Source: JALUZX01 sp964561605 (GTDB taxonomy: Bacteria > Planctomycetota > UBA1135 > JALUZX01). Taken from it: a stretch of DNA of 20,703 nucleotides. The translations under genes were made by a program, and so were the position numbers. Under the pieces are notes generated by a model. It was given only the letters and a program-made list of their open reading frames with translations, made no database searches and had not been told where the DNA came from. The DNA lies in assembly GCA_964561605.1 (NCBI GenBank), contig CAZLQD010000009.1, positions 1-20,703 on the forward strand, read 5' to 3'. Every line of letters begins with the position of its first letter. Positions within the stretch are counted from its first letter, which is position 1. Shown here piece by piece: positions 6,357 to 16,985 of this stretch.

Positions 6357-7438
6357 AGAACGGCATTTCTTCCCCTGCCATGTGGATCCTTCCCGCCCTG
6401 GCCCTCTTCTCCTCGGGCCTTCGGGCCCAGACCAAGATCGTGGCCCTGCCGGGGAACCTGGCCGCCCGGGAAGGTGGGACCTTCCTGGACGTTCCCTTCA
6501 CCCGCGGCCCATCCAGGACCCAGATCCTCGTGGCGCCGGCTCTGCTCTCGGGCCTTGGAACCAAGGCGGTGATCACGGCCGTTGGTTTCCGGCCCGACGG
6601 TAATGGGAGTTTCGCCGCCAAGAGCGTCTCCCTGGAGGTGGTCCTCTCCACGGCGGCGGGCACGACGGCTTCGCCCAATCCTCTCTACGGGGGCAACCGG
6701 GGCAACGACGCCGTCACGGTCCTCCCCAGGACCAACGTCTCCCTGCCTTGGGCCTTCAAGCCCTCCCCTCCTCCTTCGGGGGTGAAGGTCTGGGTCCGCT
6801 TCACCAGGAGTTTCACCTGGAAGGGCGGAGGCCTTTGCCTTGAGGCGGCGGACTTCACGACTACCAAGAAGGCCTGGCCCGTGGACGCCGCCCGGGCCGT
6901 TCCCTACGGTTTCGGCCGGGCCTTCTACGAGGGGGATCCCTGCCCGGTGGGAAAGAACACCATCGTCTCCTCGCCGGTCCCCTGGCCCGGGGCTCCCGTG
7001 GAGTGGAAGACCAGGCTCCTGGACGGAAGCGCTTCGGGAGGGGGGGTGCTCCTTCTTCTTGGAACAGGGGCGAAGAAGTGGGGCGGCCTCACTCTTCCTT
7101 TCTCCCTGGACCCCCTCTTCGGCACCAGGGGATGCAAGCTCTACACCGACGTGGTCTCCGCCTTCAGCGCCACTCTCACGGCCGGGAAGGCCCAGGTCGA
7201 CATGGGGACCTTGCCGGCCTCCCCGGTTCTTTCCGGTGCCCAGGTCACGGCCCAGTGGATCGTTCCCGGCGGGGGAGTCCCCGGCGGGCTGGGCCTCTCC
7301 AACCTGGCCCGGCTCCGGATCGGCCAGGCTCCTCCCTTCGTGACCCTCTACAACTACCTGAACGACACCAACCCGAATTCCAAGAAGGCGGAATTCTTGG
7401 CGGCGGCCGTGCCGGTCCTCTTCCTGGAGGTCCGGTAG
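6353..7438 (+). CDS. Secreted beta-rich protein of unknown function
   Basis: 361 residues. MKNGISSPAMW followed by a Leu/Ala-rich stretch and LRA|QT looks like a Sec signal peptide cleaved after about A25. The mature part is rich in Val, Thr, Ser, Gly and Pro, with spaced motifs ITAVGFRPDG, SLEVVLSTAAGT and a NRGNDAVTV segment. From memory this pattern (a statement about where FR-type strands begin, then a list of 'STA' strands) recurs in secreted proteins of marine planctomycetes, but I cannot name a family. Two cysteines in LCLEAA and DPCPVG regions and one in GCKLY may form disulfides. It is probably exported to the periplasm or surface. Its stop is 3 bp from the convergent glycosyltransferase stop at 7442. 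Start chosen by the signal peptide. Confidence 0.8.
   Translation: MKNGISSPAMWILPALALFSSGLRAQTKIVALPGNLAAREGGTFLDVPFTRGPSRTQILVAPALLSGLGTKAVITAVGFRPDGNGSFAAKSVSLEVVLSTAAGTTASPNPLYGGNRGNDAVTVLPRTNVSLPWAFKPSPPPSGVKVWVRFTRSFTWKGGGLCLEAADFTTTKKAWPVDAARAVPYGFGRAFYEGDPCPVGKNTIVSSPVPWPGAPVEWKTRLLDGSASGGGVLLLLGTGAKKWGGLTLPFSLDPLFGTRGCKLYTDVVSAFSATLTAGKAQVDMGTLPASPVLSGAQVTAQWIVPGGGVPGGLGLSNLARLRIGQAPPFVTLYNYLNDTNPNSKKAEFLAAAVPVLFLEVR
7380..7400. repeat. Inverted repeat at the convergent gene ends
   Basis: CCAAGAA and TTCTTGG arms (7380-7386 and 7394-7400), flanked and overlapped by two GAATTC sites (7375-7380, 7391-7396). It lies inside the 3' end of the secreted-protein gene and just beyond the end of the convergent glycosyltransferase gene. 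With no U-run after the stem, a terminator role is only a possibility. Confidence 0.35.
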
Positions 7439-7441
7439 GCC

Positions 7442-8527
7442 TCATCCATCGGCAGCTTCCCGCCATGCCTCCAGGAGGGGGCCCGCCATGGAGAAACTGT
7501 CCAGGGTGCGGGCCCTTTCCTTTCCTGCCGGGGCGGCGCTCCGGTCTCCCAGGCGTTCGGCCATGAGATCCGCCAGGCCTTCCGGGTCGGCGGGATCGAA
7601 GAGGGGCGCCGATCCTCCCAGGAATTCCCGGTGGGCCGGAATATTGGAAGCGGCCACGGGGACGCCCGAGGCCAGGGCCTCCAGGGGGGCCAGGCCCTGG
7701 CCTTCGTAGAGGGAGGGGAAGACGGCCAGGCCCGCCCGGGCCAGGAGGGCCCGGGCCTCCTCTTCTTCGAGAGCGCCGATCCAGAGGGCCCTTCCCTCCA
7801 GCCCCAGGCGGCGGATCTCCTCCCGGAGGCGGCTTCCCTCGGGGCCCGGAGAGATCCCGGCCAGGACGAGGGGGGGCGTTCTGGGCCGTCTGGAGAGTAG
7901 AATCCGGTAGGCCGAAAGCAAGAGCCCCAGGTTCTTGTGGGGGAGGGGCCGTCCCAGGTGGAGGATGTATCCATCCTCCAGGCCGGATGGAAGGGGACGG
8001 GCCGGGGGGGGAGAGAAGAACCTGGACGGAATCCCCGTGGGGACGACCCGGACTCTCCCCGCCAGGGAGGGAATCCGCCGGGCCAATTCTTCCCCTGTGG
8101 TGCGGGAGACGGCCAGGAGGAGCCTCGCCCTTCCCAGGCTCCTGCGCCAGAGGAAGGGGGCCAGGAACCTCCTTCCCGGCCTGGCCCACCGGGTGAAGTC
8201 CCTCAGGTCGTGGACGTCCGCCGTGGCCGGGACGGGAAGGGCCGGGACGGGGGCCGTGGGAAGGTGGAAGAGGGAGAGTCCTCTCTCCCGCGCCAGGGCG
8301 GGAAGGTGCCGGGACTCCAAGTAGACCCGTTTCCACGTTGGAGTATGGGGGATGGTGACGGCCCGGCTTTCCGCTCCGGGGGGAAGGGAAAAGGGGGCTC
8401 CCCCGGAAGGGAGGAAGAGGGTGACCTCCTCTCCTCCCGAGAGGGCGGCCTCGGCAAGGGCCTCGATGCGGCGCCCCACGCCGGAGGGGCCGAAGGCCAG
8501 GATCCATCCCGCCAGTCCGATCTTCAT
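7442..8527 (-). CDS. GT4-type glycosyltransferase
   Basis: 361 residues, starting MKIGLAGW at ATG 8527, a typical N-terminus for this GT-B family; the frame extends to TTG 8545, but neither start has a convincing Shine-Dalgarno. The C-terminal half carries the nucleotide-sugar site: LHLGRPLPHKN (189-199) with the basic residues that contact the diphosphate, and the EX7E motif E275-GQGLAPL-E283. Such enzymes transfer a sugar from an NDP- or UDP-donor with retention of configuration, usually at the inner membrane face during surface polysaccharide or glycolipid assembly. It is the last gene of a sulfatase-glycosyltransferase-glycosyltransferase run; 73 bp separate it from its neighbour. Donor and acceptor cannot be read from the sequence. 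Confidence 0.9.
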   Translation of the reverse strand: MKIGLAGWILAFGPSGVGRRIEALAEAALSGGEEVTLFLPSGGAPFSLPPGAESRAVTIPHTPTWKRVYLESRHLPALARERGLSLFHLPTAPVPALPVPATADVHDLRDFTRWARPGRRFLAPFLWRRSLGRARLLLAVSRTTGEELARRIPSLAGRVRVVPTGIPSRFFSPPPARPLPSGLEDGYILHLGRPLPHKNLGLLLSAYRILLSRRPRTPPLVLAGISPGPEGSRLREEIRRLGLEGRALWIGALEEEEARALLARAGLAVFPSLYEGQGLAPLEALASGVPVAASNIPAHREFLGGSAPLFDPADPEGLADLMAERLGDRSAAPAGKERARTLDSFSMAGPLLEAWREAADG

Positions 8528-8600
8528 GACTCCATGATGGACCAAGGAGGGGGGGGAAGCACGGGAGCCGGTCCCCCGGCTGGAGTCCCAGGCGGGGCCT

Positions 8601-9707
8601 TCACGAATTTCTCTCCGGATCCTCCCGCCGGGGAAGGCAGGCCCGGAGGGCCTCTACCAGGGTGTGGATCGCTTGGAGAGGGTCACGGCGGGAGAGGACG
8701 TCCCGGGCCCGGGAGAGGGGCCTCTCCCGCAGGTTCGGGTCCTCGAGGGCCCGGACCAGGAGGCGGGCGATCCCGGCCGGGGTCGGGGGGTCCTCCACGT
8801 AGAGGGCGGCGTCCTTGCAGATCTCGGGAAGGGCCCCCCGGCGGGAGAGGAGGGGAAGGCAGCCCAGGGAGAGGGCCTCCAGGGGTGGGAAGCCGAATCC
8901 TTCCGAGAGGGGGGCGTGGAGGAGGATGGCCGCCCGGGAAAGGAGGTCCCGAATGTCGGAATCGGGCAGGTAGCCCGGGAGGAAGATCTTGCCTCCGGCG
9001 CCGGAATCCGCCGCCAGGCGGGCCAGGGATTCTCTTTTCTTCCCTTCAGGGCCCGCCAGGATGAAGCGGGCCTCCGGAATCTCTCCGGCTGCAAGGGCGA
9101 AACCTTCGATCCAGGCGGGGAGGTTCTTCCTGGGCCGGGGGGCGGAGACGCCGACTACCAATGGTTTGCGGTTTTCCGTAGGTTCGACCCTCTCCGGGGG
9201 GAGAGGCGCGGGGAAGCCGTGGCGGACGACCCGGATCGGGCGGGGCTCGAAGCCTTCCTTCCCGGCGAACTCCAGGCATTGCCCGGCCGTGGCGGCCGAG
9301 ACCGCCAGGACCAGGGTGGCCCTCTTCAGGGCCAGGCGTGCCCGGACCCTTTGGACGAGGGGGGGGGAAGGAACGCCCTCTTCCATCCAGGGGAGCTCGT
9401 GGATCGTTGCGGCTGTGGGAACGGGGGAGCGCAACGGGAAGGCCGCCACGGGAGAGAGGAAGAGATCCACCTCTTCTGCGGCAAGGGCCCTGGGAAGGAG
9501 GGTCTCCCTCCAGAGGAAGAGGGGGAGTGGGGAGGGAAGGGGGCGGGGGCGGATGCCTGGGGGAAGGTCCGTCCCGGGAGTCTTGAAGAAGGCCGTGACC
9601 TCCACGCCGGGAAACCGGGCGAGCCCTTCCAGCCAGAAGCGGAGGGCCCTTTCCACGCCCGTCGGCCTGGGCCGGGCCAGGATCTCCACCTCGATGCCGA
9701 TCTTCAT
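8601..9707 (-). CDS. GT4-type glycosyltransferase
   Basis: 368 residues from MKIGIEVEI at ATG 9707. The N-terminal PTGVERAL segment (15-22) fits the acceptor-side glycine-rich loop, TIHELPWM (101-108) is the usual inter-domain motif, and the C-terminal domain has RPRKN (191-195) and the EX7E pair E269-GFGFPPL-E277. This resembles mannosyl- or rhamnosyl-type GT4 enzymes of O-antigen and exopolysaccharide clusters, but the sugar is unknown. The frame is open further to ATG 9770, inside the sulfatase gene; homology to the related neighbour, which also begins MKIG, favours 9707. No clear ribosome-binding site precedes it, so coupling to the sulfatase gene (stop at 9734, 26 bp away) is plausible. 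It is similar in fold to, but diverged from, the next gene downstream. Confidence 0.9.
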   Translation of the reverse strand: MKIGIEVEILARPRPTGVERALRFWLEGLARFPGVEVTAFFKTPGTDLPPGIRPRPLPSPLPLFLWRETLLPRALAAEEVDLFLSPVAAFPLRSPVPTAATIHELPWMEEGVPSPPLVQRVRARLALKRATLVLAVSAATAGQCLEFAGKEGFEPRPIRVVRHGFPAPLPPERVEPTENRKPLVVGVSAPRPRKNLPAWIEGFALAAGEIPEARFILAGPEGKKRESLARLAADSGAGGKIFLPGYLPDSDIRDLLSRAAILLHAPLSEGFGFPPLEALSLGCLPLLSRRGALPEICKDAALYVEDPPTPAGIARLLVRALEDPNLRERPLSRARDVLSRRDPLQAIHTLVEALRACLPRREDPERNS

Positions 9708-9733
9708 CGGGGAGGGGTCTGGGGATGGTGCCT

Positions 9734-11599
9734 TCACCGGGGGGCGTCGCGGAGGTTCCGGACGGTCCATCTCAGGGCCCGCAGGAGGTAGTGGCCCTTC
9801 CCCCGGCGGAGGGCCTTCTCCATGGCCGGGAGGACGGGCCGGGCCGAGTCTCCCAGGCAGTCCAGGGAATCGGCGGCGTGGAGGGCCGCCCAGGGATTGG
9901 GGTCGGAGAGTTCCTTCTCGAGCAGGGGGAGTCCTCTTTCGGGCCGGCCCAGGACACAGAGGGCCTCCGCGGCGGTGATCCTCACGTCGGGCACGGGATC
10001 CGAGAGAAGGGGCTCCAGGGAGGGGGCGGCCTTACGGGCGGCCCGGCCGAGGACCAGGAATCCCACGGCCCCCCAGTAACGCAGGACCGGGTTCCCGGAA
10101 GAGAGGAGGGCCCGGATCTCCGGAAGGCGGCGGGGGTTCCGCTCCGTGGAGATCCAGGCGGCCCGGAGGACCTCCTCCATCGGGAAGCGTGGGGAGTGGG
10201 TGATCTCCCAGGGAGTCTTCCCGGCCGCCCACTCGAAGAGGAGGCCTTCCGGGATGAGACCGGTATCCCGCATTTTCAGCATCCATTCCCGGCAGGCTCC
10301 GCGCATCCTCTGGAGCACCTCCCTGTGGCGGGGGTCACCGGCGAGGTTCTTGACCTCCCAGGGATCGGCCTCGGTGTCGTAGAGCTCTTCGGGGGGCTTG
10401 GGCTGCCAGAAGGCGGATTGGACCGGGTCGCACCGTCCCGCCTTCCACTCCCTTTCCCAGGAGCGCATGGAGGGCGCCTTCCAGAGGTAGTCGATGTGGC
10501 GGCCGTAGATCCGGTGGGGCATGAAGTTCCTGATGTAGCGGAAACGGGTGTCCCTGGCGGTCCGCACCATGTCGTAGCGCTCGTCCATCCTTCCGCGGAA
10601 GGAGAAGGCGTATACCCTGGGAGGAGCGGCGGCCCTTCCCAGGAAGGCTCTACCCTGCATGCGGTCCGGGATGGGGACCCCGGCCAGGCTCAGCACGGTG
10701 GGGGCCAGGTCCACGAAACTCACGACCCGGTCCAGGCGGCTTCCAGGCGGGGCCGGGGCGAGGGAGCGGAATCTTTCGGGGAACCTGACGATCATCGGGA
10801 CGTGGAGTCCCGAGTCGTAGCAGAAGCGTTTGCTCCTGGGGAGGACTCCGCCGTGGTCGGAGTAGTAGAAGACGATGGTCTCCCCCGCCAGGCCCTCCCT
10901 CTCCAGTTCGGCCAGGATCGCCCCGGCCTGCCGGTCCATTTTCTCGACCTTGTCGTAGTATTGCGCCCAGTCGTGGCGCATCTCCGGGGTGTCGGGCTGG
11001 TAGGGGGGGAGGCGGAATTCCGCAGGGTCGTGCCGGAGGCGCTTCGCCGGGCGGTGGATCCTGCTCTCGTGGCTCACGGTGAGGTTGAAGACGGCGAAGA
11101 AGGGCTTTCCGGGGGGGCGGTTCTTGTAGTGGGCCTTCCGGCCGGACTCGTCCCAGACCCCGGCAGGCTCGGCCATGTTGTAGTCCTTCTTGAGGCAGTT
11201 GGTGCAGTAATAACCGGCCTGACGTAACAGCTTGGGGAAGAAGGGGACCCAGGAGGGCACGGGCTCCTTGCTCCGCATGTGTTGTGTGCCGAGAGACGTG
11301 GGGTACATTCCGGAGATGATGGTGCAACGGGCGGGGGCGCAGACCGGGGCCGTGGCGAAGGCGTTTTCGTAGAGGATTCCTTCCGAGGCGAGGCGGTCCA
11401 GGTTCGGGGTGGTGGCCAGGGGATCACCGTAACATCCCAGGAAGGGACCGTTGTCCTCGGAGGTGATCCAGAGGATGTTGGGCCTCTCCGGCGGCCGGTC
11501 CGGCTTTCCTCCGGGAAGGGAGCAGGAGGCCAGGGCGGCGGCTCCCGTCGTTGAGAGGATGCCCAGGAAGTCTCTTCGGGAGAGGGTCCGTCCGGTCAT
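9734..11599 (-). CDS. Tat-exported sulfatase with C-terminal HEAT repeats
   Basis: 621 residues. The start is set by GGAGG (11607-11611) 7 nt before ATG 11599. The N-terminus has a twin-arginine motif S7-R-R-D-F-L12, a hydrophobic stretch and a lipobox-like LASC ending at C26, so a Tat-exported lipoprotein. The sulfatase signature C87-A-P-A-R91 holds the cysteine converted to formylglycine by a maturase (not in this window). Metal ligands appear as E48-D49 early, where most sulfatases have DD, and D248-H249 in YYSDHG. The sequence resembles the heparan N-sulfatase/sulfamidase-like branch. Residues about 500-615 form repeated helical pairs (LLSSGNPVLRYWGA, LLSDPVPDVRITAAEAL, ELSDPNPWAALHAADSL), that is HEAT repeats, probably for protein or glycan contact. 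Substrate unknown; a sulfated polysaccharide is likely. Confidence 0.95.
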   Translation of the reverse strand: MTGRTLSRRDFLGILSTTGAAALASCSLPGGKPDRPPERPNILWITSEDNGPFLGCYGDPLATTPNLDRLASEGILYENAFATAPVCAPARCTIISGMYPTSLGTQHMRSKEPVPSWVPFFPKLLRQAGYYCTNCLKKDYNMAEPAGVWDESGRKAHYKNRPPGKPFFAVFNLTVSHESRIHRPAKRLRHDPAEFRLPPYQPDTPEMRHDWAQYYDKVEKMDRQAGAILAELEREGLAGETIVFYYSDHGGVLPRSKRFCYDSGLHVPMIVRFPERFRSLAPAPPGSRLDRVVSFVDLAPTVLSLAGVPIPDRMQGRAFLGRAAAPPRVYAFSFRGRMDERYDMVRTARDTRFRYIRNFMPHRIYGRHIDYLWKAPSMRSWEREWKAGRCDPVQSAFWQPKPPEELYDTEADPWEVKNLAGDPRHREVLQRMRGACREWMLKMRDTGLIPEGLLFEWAAGKTPWEITHSPRFPMEEVLRAAWISTERNPRRLPEIRALLSSGNPVLRYWGAVGFLVLGRAARKAAPSLEPLLSDPVPDVRITAAEALCVLGRPERGLPLLEKELSDPNPWAALHAADSLDCLGDSARPVLPAMEKALRRGKGHYLLRALRWTVRNLRDAPR

Positions 11600-11606
11600 G
11601 GGAAAA

Positions 11607-11611
11607 CCTCC
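11607..11611 (-). promoter_or_regulatory. Ribosome-binding site of the sulfatase-HEAT gene
   Basis: GGAGG with a 7-nt spacer before ATG 11599. It excludes the upstream extension of the open frame to 11803, which would run across the divergent promoter region and into the neighbour. Confidence 0.7.
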
Positions 11612-11723
11612 GTTTCGGGAAGGGGCAGTTTCCGGCCGGAAGGCTCGGAGGGACAAGGGAAACCTTGCAATTCTTTTCCAAGGCCCCGAACCTAAAAGGA
11701 AAAGCCGACCTGGAGGTCCAGCC

Positions 11724-13007
11724 ATGCTCACTTCCCGCGAGAGGGTGGAGATCGCCCTCGCCCACAAGGAACCCGACAGACTTCCCCTGGACCTGGGGGC
11801 CACGCCTGTGACGGGGATGCACGTGAGCGTGGTTTACGCCCTCCGCCAGGCCCTCGGTCTGGACCCGCCCGGGACTCCCGTGAAGGTCTGGGATCCCTAC
11901 CAGATGCTCGGGGTTGTGGACCCCGATCTCCAGGATGCCCTTGGCGTGGACGTCGTGGGGGTGCATTCCACGAAGACCATGTTCGGTTTCCGCAACGAGG
12001 GGTGGAAGCCCTGGACCACCTTCGACGGCACCCCGGTCCTGGTCCCCGGGAAGTTCAACACCGAGCCCGGTCCGGACGGGGATCTCCTCCAATACCCCGA
12101 AGGCGACAAGTCGGCTCCTCCGAGCGGGCGGATGCCCAAGGGCGGCGTCTACTTCGACGCCATCGTGCGGCAGCCTCCCATCGACGAAGAGAATCTCTCC
12201 GTGGAGGACAACCTCGAGGAGTTCGGTCCCCTGGAGGAAGGCGAGGTGGAGCATTTCCGGAGGGAGGTGGAGAGGCTCCACGGGGAGACGGACAAGGCGA
12301 TCATGCTCGTGGCTCCGGGGACGGGATTCGGGGACATCGCCTTGGTGCCCGCTCCCTGGCTCAAATACCCGAAGGGAATCCGGGACATCGCCGAGTGGTA
12401 CATGAGTATCAAGGCCAGGCCGGAATTCCTGAAGGAGCTCTTCTCCCGCCAGTGCGAGATCGCCCTGGGGAACCTGGAGACCCTCCATGGGGCCCTGGGG
12501 GACAAGGTCACGGCCGTGATGCTCACGGGGACGGATTTCGGCACCCAGAGGGGCCCCTTCCTTTCGGTGGAGACCTACAAGGAGCTCTTCCAGCCCTTCC
12601 ACAAGCGCCTCAACGACTGGGTCCACGCGAAAACGAAGTGGAAGACCTTCATCCACTCCTGCGGCGGGGTGAGACCCTTGATCCCCCATTTCATCGAGGC
12701 CGGCTTCGACATCCTCAACCCCGTCCAGTGTTCGGCCAAGGGAATGGATCCACGGGAGTTGAAGGCCGAGTTCGGTGAGGCCCTGGTCTTCTGGGGGGGA
12801 GGGGTGGACACCCAGAAGACCCTCCCCTTCGGGACTCCCGAGGATGTGCGGAGGGAGGTGGAGGAGAGGATCCGGATCTTCGGGCGGGGCGGTGGCTTCG
12901 TCTTCAACACCATCCACAACGTCCAGCCCGGAACCCCCGTGGAGAACGTGCAGGTCCTCTACGAGACGGTGAAGGAGAAAGGTGTCTACCCCCTGGCCGG
13001 GGGGTGA
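11724..13007 (+). CDS. Uroporphyrinogen-decarboxylase-family protein (probable methyltransferase-like)
   Basis: 427 residues; GGAGG (11712-11716) lies 7 nt before ATG 11724. The N-terminus LTSRERVEIALAHKEPDRLP is typical of the non-haem branch of the URO-D fold. True HemE substrate residues are not evident. Instead H311-S-C313 and C336 are placed like the His-Cys...Cys zinc site of MtaA/MtbA-type corrinoid methyltransferases, so this is more likely a methyl-transfer enzyme or a relative of unknown substrate than a haem biosynthesis enzyme. No corrinoid protein gene is adjacent. It is cytoplasmic (no signal). It is divergent from the sulfatase operon with 124 bp between starts, and the acyltransferase follows after 89 bp. 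Planctomycete genomes often carry many such paralogs near sulfatases, which is recollection, not something seen here. Confidence 0.88.
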   Translation: MLTSRERVEIALAHKEPDRLPLDLGATPVTGMHVSVVYALRQALGLDPPGTPVKVWDPYQMLGVVDPDLQDALGVDVVGVHSTKTMFGFRNEGWKPWTTFDGTPVLVPGKFNTEPGPDGDLLQYPEGDKSAPPSGRMPKGGVYFDAIVRQPPIDEENLSVEDNLEEFGPLEEGEVEHFRREVERLHGETDKAIMLVAPGTGFGDIALVPAPWLKYPKGIRDIAEWYMSIKARPEFLKELFSRQCEIALGNLETLHGALGDKVTAVMLTGTDFGTQRGPFLSVETYKELFQPFHKRLNDWVHAKTKWKTFIHSCGGVRPLIPHFIEAGFDILNPVQCSAKGMDPRELKAEFGEALVFWGGGVDTQKTLPFGTPEDVRREVEERIRIFGRGGGFVFNTIHNVQPGTPVENVQVLYETVKEKGVYPLAGG

Positions 13008-13096
13008 GGCGTGGGGCCGTTCCGGACCTTACTCCTCCTGGGCCGAATGCCTTGAAAGAAGGAGCCTGGAACCGGGGTGGAGAAAGGGATCCTGCC

Positions 13097-14242
13097 ATGG
13101 CGGAGGTCGAGAAAAAGGAAGGAAAAACGAGACAGGGGGGAAGGCTCCTTCCCCTCTGGAAGGTCTTCCCGAACCTGAGAGGGGCGGCCATCCTTGCGGT
13201 GGTCTTCACCCACGCCGTGGTCTACTACCAGGTCCGGACCTTCTCCTGGCACCCGGATGCGGCGAAGGGTAAGGCCTGGCTCGGCCTCTTTTTCCTTCCC
13301 ACTCCCTTCTGGAGCGCTCTTCACGAGCTGAGCTCCTTTGCCGTCCCTCTCTTCCTCTTCCTGTCGGGCCACTTCCTCGCCCTTTCCCCGCACGGGGGGA
13401 AGGCTGTCTGGGAAAGGGTGAAGAAGCTCCTCCTGCCTTACCTCTTCTGGTCGCTCGTGGCATGGGGGCTTTCCTGGAGGAAGGGGGAGGGTTGGAGCCT
13501 TCTCTCGTTCCTCAGGCTCCTCAGGGAGGGGGATACGGTGGCGCCGTACTGGTTCATCGTGCTCCTTCTTCAGTACTACCTCCTTGCACCCTGGCTGGTG
13601 CCTCTGGTGAAGAAGCGGCCGGTCCCGGCCCTTTGGGCCGGAGTCTTGTTGAATCTTTCGATATCGGCCTGGAACTACAATTCCGCCCTGGGATGGAACA
13701 GCGCCGGGTATCCGCTTTGCTATTTTCCCTCCCTGATCTTCTATGTCGTCCTGGGGATCTGGGCCGGCTTGTACCCGGGAAGGCTCAAGGCCGTCCTGGA
13801 GTCCTTCAAGCCCGCCGTCCTGGGGGCGCTCCTGGCCGTCTCCGCGGTTCTTCTCGTGGGAGAGACGTCTTTTCTGATAAACGAAATGCGGGGGACCGGA
13901 GAGTTCATGCGGTCCATGCTTTTCGGCTATTCCCACTGGAAGTTCTTTTCCCTCCCCTTCTCCCTCCTGGCCATCTTCTGGGTTCTCGAGCGGGGCAGGA
14001 AAGGGTGGGTCTCCAAGGGCTGGCTGAGATCGGCCGGCAAGAACGCCTTCACGATCTACCTGGTCCATGTCTTCGTCCTGGACGCCCTTGGGTTCGTCTA
14101 CTGGCACTCTCCGGGTTTCTTGGGAGGGACGCCCCTGACGATCGTGCTGGATTTCCTTGCCGGGGTCTGGGTGCCCATCCTCCTGGCAAAGGTCGTCCGC
14201 TCCCGCATCCCCTGGGCGGGGAACCTGCTCCTGGGAGACTGA
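13097..14242 (+). CDS. Membrane acyltransferase (acyltransferase family 3)
   Basis: 381 residues. The start is ATG 13097, 7 nt after AGAAAGGGA; the frame is open to 13004, but those residues lack family similarity. The first membrane segment holds NLRGAAILAVVFTHA (26-40) with R28 and H39, the Arg and His conserved in the first helix of OafA/YrhL-type acyltransferases. About ten hydrophobic segments follow, including FAVPLFLFLSG (81-91) and late helices around INYL-like NAFTIYLVHVFVLD. Such proteins move an acyl group, commonly acetyl, onto sugars of surface polysaccharide, lipid A or peptidoglycan. With two glycosyltransferases and a sulfatase nearby, glycan O-acylation is the likely job. It probably shares a transcript with the upstream gene. 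A hairpin terminator lies just downstream. Confidence 0.88.
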   Translation: MAEVEKKEGKTRQGGRLLPLWKVFPNLRGAAILAVVFTHAVVYYQVRTFSWHPDAAKGKAWLGLFFLPTPFWSALHELSSFAVPLFLFLSGHFLALSPHGGKAVWERVKKLLLPYLFWSLVAWGLSWRKGEGWSLLSFLRLLREGDTVAPYWFIVLLLQYYLLAPWLVPLVKKRPVPALWAGVLLNLSISAWNYNSALGWNSAGYPLCYFPSLIFYVVLGIWAGLYPGRLKAVLESFKPAVLGALLAVSAVLLVGETSFLINEMRGTGEFMRSMLFGYSHWKFFSLPFSLLAIFWVLERGRKGWVSKGWLRSAGKNAFTIYLVHVFVLDALGFVYWHSPGFLGGTPLTIVLDFLAGVWVPILLAKVVRSRIPWAGNLLLGD

Positions 14243-14258
14243 GGGGGGAGGTAAAAGG

Positions 14259-14289
14259 ACCGGGAGGCCTCCTGGGAGGTCCTCCCGGT
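14259..14289. terminator. Hairpin between convergent acyltransferase and clpC genes
   Basis: ACCGGGAGG (14259-14267) pairs with CCTCCCGGT (14281-14289), a perfect 9-bp stem. On the plus strand it is followed by a pyrimidine-rich TTCCGTTCC, on the minus strand by CCTTTTACC, so it could stop transcripts from both sides. A second AT/GC-mixed inverted repeat follows at 14313-14338. Confidence 0.5.
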
Positions 14290-14342
14290 TTCCGTTCCTT
14301 TCGGGAATCCTGTTTTCCCCGCCTTCGAAGGGGGAAAAAACC

Positions 14343-16847
<2,505 letters not shown>

Positions 16848-16939
16848 GATCTCCGTGAATTTCAGGGTCGGGGCGTCCTTCGCCGCCCAAGGGGAAGGCC
16901 TCTTCTACCTTCGTCCATCCATCCGGCCCAGGTTTACCT

Positions 16940-16982
16940 CCGGCGGCCCGGGGAAGGTCCCCGAGGGCCGGTGAGCCGCCGG
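16940..16982. repeat. GC-rich hairpin between mcsB and clpC
   Basis: Outer arms CCGGCGGC and GCCGCCGG (16940-16947 and 16975-16982) enclose a second inverted repeat (CGGGGA/TCCCCG). It starts 3 bp past the mcsB stop, in the 138-bp gap before clpC. With no U-run it may be an mRNA stabiliser or a partial transcription block rather than a classic terminator. Confidence 0.5.
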
Positions 16983-16985
16983 GCT

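Noticed and set aside
11724..13007. HemE, true uroporphyrinogen decarboxylase
   Set aside because: The chain is about 70 residues longer than HemE, the HemE-type N-terminal arginine motif is not seen, and a His-Cys...Cys zinc-type site suggests the methyltransferase-like branch.
14313..14338. Second hairpin after clpC as a standard terminator
   Set aside because: The T-run precedes and the A-run follows the stem on both strands, opposite to an intrinsic terminator; only the 14259-14289 stem was kept.
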